Part shown: positions 33,388 through 40,536 of the stretch, in pieces | Layout: the number at the start of each line of letters is the position of its first letter | How positions within the stretch are numbered: the first letter of the stretch is position 1 | Source: Alphaproteobacteria bacterium | GTDB taxonomy: Bacteria > Pseudomonadota > Alphaproteobacteria > Caulobacterales > Hyphomonadaceae | NCBI GenBank assembly: GCA_018222605.1 | Contig: JAAEZZ010000011.1 | Coordinates: 94,251-158,250, forward strand | DNA length: 64,000 nucleotides | Direction of reading: 5' to 3' | Program-made: the position numbers and the translations under genes | The notes under the pieces: generated by a model | The model's input: only the letters and a program-made list of their open reading frames with translations | The model's database searches: none | Told to the model about the DNA's origin: nothing

Positions 33388-35360
33388 ATCAGGCCCTTTA
33401 CGGTATTTGCCACATTCTCGGCCGTGATGCCGAAATGCTTGTAAAGGTCATCATACGGAGCGGACGCGCCGAAGCTGTCCATGCCGACAAAGCCGCCTTT
33501 CGGGCCGATCCAGCGATCCCAGCCGATGCGTACACCAGCTTCGACAGCTACTTTCGGCAGGTCGCCGCCAAGTGTTTCACGCTGATATTTTTCGTCCTGC
33601 TGGGCGAAAAGTTCCATGCAGGGCATGGAGACAACACGTACGTGGATTTTCTCTTTCGCCAGCTCTGCCTGTGCGGTGAGGGCGATTTCGACTTCGGACC
33701 CCGTCGCGATCAGAACAGCCGCCTCGCGGGACTTCACGCCTGACGAGGATAGCACATAGGCGCCCTTCTCGCAGAGGTTTTCGTCCGTGTGCTCCTTGCG
33801 AGCTGGCGTGAGGCCCTGACGGGTTAGCGCCATAGTGGAAGGCCCAGTTTCGCGGTTGACCGCAATTTCCCAGCACTCTGCCGTCTCGACACCGTCTGCC
33901 GGGCGGAAGACAAGCATGTTTGGCATGACGCGCAGAGAGGCGACCTGTTCCACCGGCTGGTGGGTTGGGCCGTCTTCGCCGAGGCCGATGGAATCGTGAG
34001 TCATCACATGGATCACGCGTGCCCCCATCAGGGCGCCCAGGCGAATGGCTGCGCGGCTATAGTCCGCAAAGGCCAGGAAGGTGCCGGAATAGGGGATGAT
34101 GCCGCCATGCAAAGACATGCCGTTCATTGCGGCGGCCATGCCATGCTCGCGCACGCCATAATGGACATAGCGTCCGGCCCAGTTTTGCGGCGTCATCGGG
34201 CTGGTGACGGCCGTTTTAGTATTGTTGGAGCCGGTCAGGTCAGCTGAGCCGCCGACCATTTCCGGAACATGATGCGTCAGAACTTCAAGTGCCGCGCCGC
34301 TCCACTGGCGGGTGGCTTTCTTCTCGCCGCCTTCGACAACGGCTTTCTTATGCTTGATGATCGCCTTGGACAGGTTCTTCGGCAGGCGGCCCGCAATGGC
34401 GGCGTTGAACTCGCCCTTGTGTGGAGACGCCATCAGGCGCTCTTTCCAGGCCTTGCGCGTATCCTTGCCGCGCTCGCCGACCTTCTTCCAGGCTTTCTCG
34501 ATCGGGGCGGGAACCTCAAACGGTTCATGCGGCCAGCCAATATTTTCGCGGATACCAGCCACTTCTTCGGCGCCATAGGGGCCACCATGGGCCTTGCCGG
34601 TGCCGGCGAGCTTCGGCGCGCCATAGCCAATGATGGTTTTTACGGCCAGGAAGACAGGCTGTTTCTGTTTCTGGGCCCATTTCAGGCCAGCTTCGATGTC
34701 TTTCTCATCATGGCCGTCCACCTTGCGGGTAACCCAGCCAGCCGCTTCAAAGCGGGCGCACTGATCGGTCGAGTCGGCAACATCAATATTGCCGTCAATG
34801 GTGACGGAGTTGTCGTCCCACAGAACAATCAGGCGGTTCAGCTTCATGTGACCGGCCAGAGTGATCGCTTCCTGGCTGATACCTTCCATCAGACAGCCAT
34901 CGCCTGCGATGACATAGGTCTTGTGGTCCACCAGATCGTCGCCGAAGCGCGCATTCATGTGGCGTTCTGCCATGGCCATGCCGACAGCGGTCGCAATGCC
35001 CTGGCCCAGCGGGCCGGTGGTTGTCTCGACGCCCTTGGTGACGAAGTTTTCCGGGTGACCCGGCGTGTTGGAGCCCAGCTGGCGGAAGTTGCGGATGTCA
35101 TCCCGGCTGACGGATTTGTATCCTGTCAGGTGCAGTAGGGAATAGATCAGCATGGAGCCGTGGCCGGCAGACAGGACAAACCGGTCACGGTCCGGCCAAT
35201 CAGGATTTGATGCATCGAACTTCAGGAATTTGCGGAAAAGCACCGTGGCGGCATCCGCCATACCGAGGGGCAAACCGACATGTCCTGACTTTGCCGCCTC
35301 AACGGCATCCATGGACAGGGCGCGTATGGCGTTGGCCATGTCGCGGTTCGTGACAGCCAT
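33384..35360 (-). CDS. tkt: Transketolase
   Basis: 658 residues, full length. The thiamine-diphosphate site (GDGCLMEGISQEAITLAGHMKLNRLIVLWDDN) and the N-terminal LSAGHGSMLIYSLLHLTGY are intact. The pyrimidine-domain segment AFADYSRAAIRLGALMG and THDSIGLGEDGPTHQPVEQ follows, and then the C-terminal domain. It moves two-carbon units in the pentose phosphate pathway. It is divergent from DUF4164-zapA, a neighbourhood seen in many alphaproteobacteria. gap and pgk, often its neighbours, lie 25 kb away here. Confidence 0.96.
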   Translation of the reverse strand: MAVTNRDMANAIRALSMDAVEAAKSGHVGLPLGMADAATVLFRKFLKFDASNPDWPDRDRFVLSAGHGSMLIYSLLHLTGYKSVSRDDIRNFRQLGSNTPGHPENFVTKGVETTTGPLGQGIATAVGMAMAERHMNARFGDDLVDHKTYVIAGDGCLMEGISQEAITLAGHMKLNRLIVLWDDNSVTIDGNIDVADSTDQCARFEAAGWVTRKVDGHDEKDIEAGLKWAQKQKQPVFLAVKTIIGYGAPKLAGTGKAHGGPYGAEEVAGIRENIGWPHEPFEVPAPIEKAWKKVGERGKDTRKAWKERLMASPHKGEFNAAIAGRLPKNLSKAIIKHKKAVVEGGEKKATRQWSGAALEVLTHHVPEMVGGSADLTGSNNTKTAVTSPMTPQNWAGRYVHYGVREHGMAAAMNGMSLHGGIIPYSGTFLAFADYSRAAIRLGALMGARVIHVMTHDSIGLGEDGPTHQPVEQVASLRVMPNMLVFRPADGVETAECWEIAVNRETGPSTMALTRQGLTPARKEHTDENLCEKGAYVLSSSGVKSREAAVLIATGSEVEIALTAQAELAKEKIHVRVVSMPCMELFAQQDEKYQRETLGGDLPKVAVEAGVRIGWDRWIGPKGGFVGMDSFGASAPYDDLYKHFGITAENVANTVKGLI

Positions 35361-35460
35361 TCTGCTGGTCTCCTTTGATTGCGAGTGTCGTAGGCCAGAC
35401 TACGAGCCTTGCGTCAAGCCGCTTGGCGGATTGAAATAATGTGGTTACTTCATTGTGTAT

Positions 35461-35745
35461 ATGAGTGAAATCGATCCAGCTATTCGCCAACTTGAAAATG
35501 CTTTGACAAGATTGGAGGGCGCGCTCGACAGCCTGATGGCGCGAGCGGGCGATCCGGACGTGGTCAAGGCTGAACTTGCCGCCCTTGTATCTGACCGTGC
35601 CCAGCTTGCTGAAGAGCTTGATGCGTCCCTGGCACGTGAACATGAGCTCCAGATCCTTGCAGACGAGGCGAGCGCAGCGCTTGGCTCTGCGATTGAAGAA
35701 GTGCGCGCCGCCATAGGCCGCGGGGAGGGGCAGTCCGGTGGCTAA
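35461..35745 (+). CDS. DUF4164-type coiled-coil protein
   Basis: 94 residues from the ATG at 35461. It is one long, acidic, helical coiled coil (IDPAIRQLENALTRLEGALDSLM...LAEELDASLAREHELQ...). The family has no assigned activity. It commonly precedes zapA in alphaproteobacteria, so a link to cell division is inferred. The end overlaps the zapA start by 8 bp. Confidence 0.75.
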   Translation: MSEIDPAIRQLENALTRLEGALDSLMARAGDPDVVKAELAALVSDRAQLAEELDASLAREHELQILADEASAALGSAIEEVRAAIGRGEGQSGG

Positions 35746-36046
35746 GGCAGACATCAAACTTCGCGGTCGGTCCTATTCCATTGCTTGCGCGCCGGGACAG
35801 GAAGTTCGGATCGAGGCGCTGTCCAAACAGCTCGACGCGCGTGTGAAGCAAATTGCCAGTGCGGTTGGGGACATCGGGGATGAGCGCCTTTTGCTGATCA
35901 CGGCCCTGGCGCTGCTGGATGAACTGGACGTCGCCAAGCGTACAGGCCCCGGCACCGCGCACAGTGAGGCTCGTGCGGCAGAAGCGCTGGTCAAGGCCGC
36001 CACCCGCATCAATGAACTTGCTGCCCGTATGGAGAGCGGCAGCTGA
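35738..36046 (+). CDS. zapA: ZapA, FtsZ-ring associated protein
   Basis: 102 residues with a GTG start behind GAGGGG. The ZapA globular head is recognisable: ADIKLRGRSYSIACAPGQEVRIEALSKQLDARVKQI, followed by DERLLLITALALLDELDVAK and a C-terminal helix. ZapA crosslinks FtsZ filaments at midcell. No 6S RNA gene is visible in the 82 bp after it, although one often follows zapA in other proteobacteria. Confidence 0.9.
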   Translation: MAKADIKLRGRSYSIACAPGQEVRIEALSKQLDARVKQIASAVGDIGDERLLLITALALLDELDVAKRTGPGTAHSEARAAEALVKAATRINELAARMESGS

Positions 36047-36128
36047 ACTTCCGCGACGCTTTGCACATGGCAAAGCCCGCTCAGCAGACTATGCTTGATG
36101 CTTACACAGCCTAGGAAAGGCCGCCCCA

Positions 36129-36341
36129 ATGCAATCCTTCCTGATGATCGCCTTTTATGTCGCGTTAGCCATCCTGTTGGTCATTCTCGCGCTCGGTATC
36201 GCAAACCTCGCCCGCACTGACGGTAAACAGGCCAGCCGCTCCAATAAGCTGATGCGAATGCGGGTGATCGTTCAGGCGATCGTGATTGCGCTTCTGGTCG
36301 CGCTCGGCCTTGCCATGGGCGCCATCAAGATCGGTTTCTGA
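36129..36341 (+). CDS. Small twin-transmembrane protein
   Basis: 70 residues with two transmembrane helices (about 4-26 and 46-68) joined by a basic loop containing RSNKLMRMRV. This resembles the short twin-transmembrane or HIG1-like proteins that often precede the cobalamin adenosyltransferase gene in alphaproteobacteria. I cannot assign a function. The next gene starts 7 bp later. Confidence 0.75.
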   Translation: MQSFLMIAFYVALAILLVILALGIANLARTDGKQASRSNKLMRMRVIVQAIVIALLVALGLAMGAIKIGF

Positions 36342-36348
36342 GGTAGCT

Positions 36349-36921
36349 ATGGTCAAACTCGACAAGATTTACACGCGCTCTGGAGACAAGGGCAAAACGC
36401 GGCTCTCGACCGGCGAGCCGGTCGACAAGTGGAACCCGCGCGTCATTGCTTATGGCACGGTAGACGAAACCAATGCTGCCCTTGGCGTTGCGGCCCTGCA
36501 TGCTGATGAGGAGATGCTGGCCGCTATTCGCCGCGTGCAGAATGATTTGTTTGATCTTGGCGCAGACCTTGCCACGCCTGACCGGGGCAAGACGCTGGAA
36601 TGGACTCCGCTGCGCATCATCGAAACACAGGTGAAACGTCTGGAAGCAGAGATTGATGTGATGAATGAATCTCTCGCGCCACTCGACAGCTTCATTCTTC
36701 CGGGCGGCAGCGCACTGGCCGCGCAGATGCATGTCGCCCGCACGCTTTGCCGCCGGGCGGAGCGGGAAGTGGCAAAGTTGGCAGCGGACGAGGCAGAAAT
36801 CATCAGCCCCGAAGCCCTCGCCTATATCAACCGCCTGTCGGACTGGCTGTTCGTGGCCGGGCGCGTGGCGAACAATAATGGCGCCGATGATGTGAAGTGG
36901 GTGCCAGGGGCAAACCGCTAG
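36349..36921 (+). CDS. pduO: PduO-type cob(I)alamin adenosyltransferase
   Basis: 190 residues from the ATG at 36349. It has the PduO ATP-binding start (KIYTRSGDKGKTRLSTGE), YGTVDETNAALG, and the C-terminal ARTLCRRAEREV plus NRLSDWLFVAGR segments. It adds the 5'-deoxyadenosyl group to cobalamin, making coenzyme B12. No B12-dependent enzyme or cobalamin riboswitch is visible in the window. Its TAG shares CTAG with the metallo-hydrolase gene. Confidence 0.93.
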   Translation: MVKLDKIYTRSGDKGKTRLSTGEPVDKWNPRVIAYGTVDETNAALGVAALHADEEMLAAIRRVQNDLFDLGADLATPDRGKTLEWTPLRIIETQVKRLEAEIDVMNESLAPLDSFILPGGSALAAQMHVARTLCRRAEREVAKLAADEAEIISPEALAYINRLSDWLFVAGRVANNNGADDVKWVPGANR

Positions 36922-37880
36922 GCCCGCTGGACGTTGCGTACCTCTGCCATCAGGCCGAACAGTTCGATCACCGGCGTCACCGCGCCATCGCCGCGGTACT
37001 CACGGTACAGCGTATCGACATTGACGGCGATACGTTCGGCATCACCCCAGCTTGAATAATCACCGAGTGCGATGTCCAGCGCTGCATCTCGCACGCTCAG
37101 ACCGGCATCGAAGCGCTTGCGGGCTTCGCGGTCGACATAGGCCAGATACTCCGCGACGCGCTGCACACCTGCCTTGTCCGTGATCGGGCCATGGCCTGGC
37201 ACGATGACATCCACATCCATGTCGCAGATCTTGTTACAGGCACCGATCCAGTTTGATACCGGCCCGGCCCACATCAGCGGCGTGCCATCAATGAACAGGA
37301 TGTCGCCGGTAAATACGGTTCGGTCTGCCGGAACGTGCACTAGCACATCACCTGCGGTGTGGGCGGGGCCGACCTCGATCAGCTCAACCGCCTTGTTGCC
37401 TACCTTCAGGTCCATTTGCCCTGTGAAGGTCTGCGTCGGTGCGCGTTCTTCGACATTCTCGAAATCGAAGGGGCCGAAGATGTCCGCGAAATAAGTGCCG
37501 GCCGGGCCCAGTTGGCCGCCTAGCTGTTTGAACTGCGCCAGCATGGCGGGCGGCACTTCCGCCATTTCTTTTGCCGAGGCTTCGGAGGCGATGATCTCAG
37601 CGTGAGGGCAGCACCCATTGCCATGGCAGTGGTCTCCGTTCGCATGCGTGTTCACAATGGTGCCGATCTTTTCTGCGCCCACGCCGGACGCATCCGCCAT
37701 GGCCGTTAGCATGTCCTGCGTCAGGCTCATATCGAACAGTGTATCCACGAGCAGGGACTGGTCGCCATCGACAATGAGGCCTGCATTTGACCAGCCCCAG
37801 CCACCATCGGGTTGCAGCCAGGCATAGAGGCCATTGCCCAGATCTTTCAGGCCGCGCGTATACGTCCAGCGTTCCGCCAT
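36918..37880 (-). CDS. Metallo-beta-lactamase-fold hydrolase
   Basis: 320 residues. The first metal motif reads HANGDH (in NTHANGDHCHGNGCC) where the usual fold has HxHxDH, so the second His is Asn. Later metal ligands look intact: GPAHTAGD, a GDILF loop and VPGHGP. The family with THANGDH is widespread and not clearly assigned; hydrolysis of an ester or lactone is plausible. No signal peptide. It follows mprF by 64 bp on the same strand. Confidence 0.8.
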   Translation of the reverse strand: MAERWTYTRGLKDLGNGLYAWLQPDGGWGWSNAGLIVDGDQSLLVDTLFDMSLTQDMLTAMADASGVGAEKIGTIVNTHANGDHCHGNGCCPHAEIIASEASAKEMAEVPPAMLAQFKQLGGQLGPAGTYFADIFGPFDFENVEERAPTQTFTGQMDLKVGNKAVELIEVGPAHTAGDVLVHVPADRTVFTGDILFIDGTPLMWAGPVSNWIGACNKICDMDVDVIVPGHGPITDKAGVQRVAEYLAYVDREARKRFDAGLSVRDAALDIALGDYSSWGDAERIAVNVDTLYREYRGDGAVTPVIELFGLMAEVRNVQRA

Positions 37881-37944
37881 GTCGTTTCCTTGATTCTATT
37901 ATTTTGCCCCAGAAAGCAGGGCAGGGGCCTGTGTGCAAGCCATG

Positions 37945-40527
37945 CTATTTCCGAAACATGCTGACCAGACCGCCACTTGTCAGGATCGCAACATCAGCGA
38001 GCGCCGTTGCTACGCCGCGGGAATTGGAGGTTGCCAGATAGAGTGGTTCCCAGTCCGGGCGGAATTTCTGCTTGTAGGCGCGCAGGCCTTCAAAGCCATA
38101 CACGCTGCCGGCATGTTCATAGATGAAGGTGCCGAGGCGGCTGAGCGCGGGGGCCAGACGGTGGCTTTCTAGGCCAGCTAGCGGTGCCATGCCGAGGTCA
38201 AAACGCTCCCCACCCTGATCTTTCGCCCACAGCAGCAGCTGAATGAACAGATACTCCATTACGCTCTTCGGCGCGGCAGAGGAAAAGCGCATCAGGTCAA
38301 TTGCCCGGTCGCGTTTGCCTGCGCCTTCCCAGATATTCGCAAACGCGACGACCTCATCGCCCAGGCGTGCAACGCCGACTGGGGAATGCGAAATATAGTC
38401 CGGATCAAACCGGCCGAGGGAAAAGCTCTTCTCCGCGCCTTCGTGTGCGGCCAGCCAGTCATCCGATACGGTAGCCAGCTGGTCCATCATTGCGGGCACA
38501 TTCTCTGCGGTGATAACGTCAAAACTCAGGCCGTCGCGTTCACCCCGGCGTACCGTTTGGCGCAGGCCGGATCGCGCAGGGCCTTCCAATGAGAAGTCCG
38601 CCAGCGGAATGATTGCTGTCTCGCCTACTTTCTGAACCGTCAGGCCAAGGTCTGCGGCAAGCGGCAGGAAGTCCCGGCTGACCGCATAGAAAACAGTGCC
38701 ACACCCGGCGGTGTCTGCAGCTTTCCGGAATGACCATACGAGAGAAGGGAACTCGTCCGGGTCTCCGACAGGTTCGCTCATTGCGATCCAGCTGCGTCCG
38801 CGCGGGGAGAACATGATGAAGGAGTTGCCGCTGGGGCTGAAATGGAATTGCTTATCCCCGGACAAGGCAAGTGCCGCATCGGGCCGGGCCGCCTTGGCGG
38901 TGGCGATAAGATTGGCGACGGTATCCATCGCTGGCGGAGCTTCTGTTTGTGCGGGTCTTTTTACGGGGCGCAGCCAATTCCAGGCCAGGAACAGCAGGCC
39001 CAGCGCGCTGACGCCGCCTGCCGCCCGCAGGAAGCGGGATGTCCCGCCATGTAGCGCGAATTGCCACCACAACTCATCGCGATACTCGACATGCTCATAT
39101 GAGAAAAAGCCAAGCCAGATGGCTGCGCCGATCGTGGCGGCGATGGCCAGTAACACTACTGGCGTCAGTTTGACCGAAGACAATGGTGTCGCGCGATAGA
39201 ACGCCCCACGTGACAGCGCCAGCACGCCCAGCACCACCGCCAGGGGAACAGCCTCTCCCAGCGTCGCGCCCTTCGCCAATGTCAGCCCGATGCCTAATAT
39301 CAGCAGGACAAGGCCTGCCGCCCACGCATGGCTGAGTCGCCGGGCGAGTCCGTTCGCAACGATCAGCAACAGGAAGCCGATAATCGAGGCAAGGAAGTGG
39401 GACACTTCAATTACCGGCAAAGGCAGGAAGCGTCCGGCTTCCTGCAGGGCGCCGGGCAGCGCAGGGGTCATTGCGGCGGCCAGCATGTATGCACCACTGG
39501 CAAAGGCCAGCAGGGCAAACAGAGGCGGGGTGAATAGGTCTGCGAGACCTCCGGCACCCTGGCTGACGCCTTTCAGCACCTGCCTGTGGGATTGCGCGAT
39601 CGTACTGGCGCCAAGAGTCAGCCCGGCCAGGGCCAGAGGCATCAGGTAATAGATTGCGCGAAGCAGGATAAGCGCCCCGATCACGGCCTCAACCGGCTGG
39701 GACGTTACGAGAAGCAGAATCACTGCCTCAAACACGCCGATACCGGCGGGCAGGCCGCTCAGGCCTCCGGCGAGGCAGGCGAGGGCAAAGATCGGCAGGA
39801 AGCTGGCAAACCCGAAGGGCGTGCTTTCCGGCAGCAGCAGATAGAGAACCAGTGCAGCCATGGACCAGTCCACAAGGCTGGCAAATAGACGATAGAGTGC
39901 CGAGGCAGGTGTCACACCGGCAATGGATAGACTGCGCCAGAGCAGAGCCCCCGCGCCTGCCAGACAGACGACGCCGATCAGAACAGACAGGATAACCGGC
40001 ATGCCATAATGCTGCTGTAGCGGGCCGGGTTCCAGCAAGAGTCCGGCCCCGGCTATGATCAGGGCACCAACATATAGACCCATCCGCTTGATGCGTACAA
40101 ACAGTGCGCAGTCTTCAGGTGGCAGACCTGCCTGCAGGTAGATGCGCGTCTGTAGCGCGCTACCCAGCAGGACAAGGCTGCCCACAGTGTTTCCGACCGC
40201 ATTGGACGTGAAAGAAGCAAGCGCCAGATCCTGACGCGGCGGCCGGGCTGTCAGATGACGGAAGGCAATGAAATCCTGAAAGCTGAGCGCGGCATGACCG
40301 AGGAGCGTGGCAACCGTGGTCGCAAACAGAGTGCTGGCTGAGTATGCATTGAGATGCCAGTACACACCATTCATGGACACGCTGCCCAGCTCGGTATGGA
40401 TCAGATATATCGCCACGATAAAGGTGGCCAAGGCCCATATGGGGGCGAGCCTCTGCCATGGCGGCGGCCATCTGCCCCGCCATGGCAGAGGGGAGGCATC
40501 TGGAGGCAGGTCATCCGTGGGCATCAT
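37945..40527 (-). CDS. mprF: MprF-like phosphatidylglycerol lysyltransferase/flippase
   Basis: 860 residues in two parts. Residues ~20-540 contain about 14 hydrophobic helices, including the conserved flippase part (FQDFIAFRHL, TSNAVGNTVGS, GLSGLPAGIGVFEAVIL). Residues ~545-850 form the DUF2156 GNAT-like synthase (FSPSGNSFIMFSPRGRSWIAMSEPVG, FYAVSRDFLP, MDQLATVSDDWLA, YLFIQLLLWAKDQGGERFDLGMAPLAG). It adds Lys or another amino acid to phosphatidylglycerol and moves it outward, lowering sensitivity to cationic peptides. The atvA/acvB lipase partner known beside lpiA in rhizobia is not adjacent. Confidence 0.92.
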   Translation of the reverse strand: MMPTDDLPPDASPLPWRGRWPPPWQRLAPIWALATFIVAIYLIHTELGSVSMNGVYWHLNAYSASTLFATTVATLLGHAALSFQDFIAFRHLTARPPRQDLALASFTSNAVGNTVGSLVLLGSALQTRIYLQAGLPPEDCALFVRIKRMGLYVGALIIAGAGLLLEPGPLQQHYGMPVILSVLIGVVCLAGAGALLWRSLSIAGVTPASALYRLFASLVDWSMAALVLYLLLPESTPFGFASFLPIFALACLAGGLSGLPAGIGVFEAVILLLVTSQPVEAVIGALILLRAIYYLMPLALAGLTLGASTIAQSHRQVLKGVSQGAGGLADLFTPPLFALLAFASGAYMLAAAMTPALPGALQEAGRFLPLPVIEVSHFLASIIGFLLLIVANGLARRLSHAWAAGLVLLILGIGLTLAKGATLGEAVPLAVVLGVLALSRGAFYRATPLSSVKLTPVVLLAIAATIGAAIWLGFFSYEHVEYRDELWWQFALHGGTSRFLRAAGGVSALGLLFLAWNWLRPVKRPAQTEAPPAMDTVANLIATAKAARPDAALALSGDKQFHFSPSGNSFIMFSPRGRSWIAMSEPVGDPDEFPSLVWSFRKAADTAGCGTVFYAVSRDFLPLAADLGLTVQKVGETAIIPLADFSLEGPARSGLRQTVRRGERDGLSFDVITAENVPAMMDQLATVSDDWLAAHEGAEKSFSLGRFDPDYISHSPVGVARLGDEVVAFANIWEGAGKRDRAIDLMRFSSAAPKSVMEYLFIQLLLWAKDQGGERFDLGMAPLAGLESHRLAPALSRLGTFIYEHAGSVYGFEGLRAYKQKFRPDWEPLYLATSNSRGVATALADVAILTSGGLVSMFRK

Positions 40528-40536
40528 GGCTCTGGC

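Noticed and set aside
34269..35138. 289-codon open frame opposite transketolase
   Set aside because: Antisense shadow of tkt, with no ribosome site or recognisable motif.
36047..36128. 6S RNA gene after zapA
   Set aside because: The gap is only 82 bp, too short for a ~180-base 6S RNA, and no long hairpin is seen.
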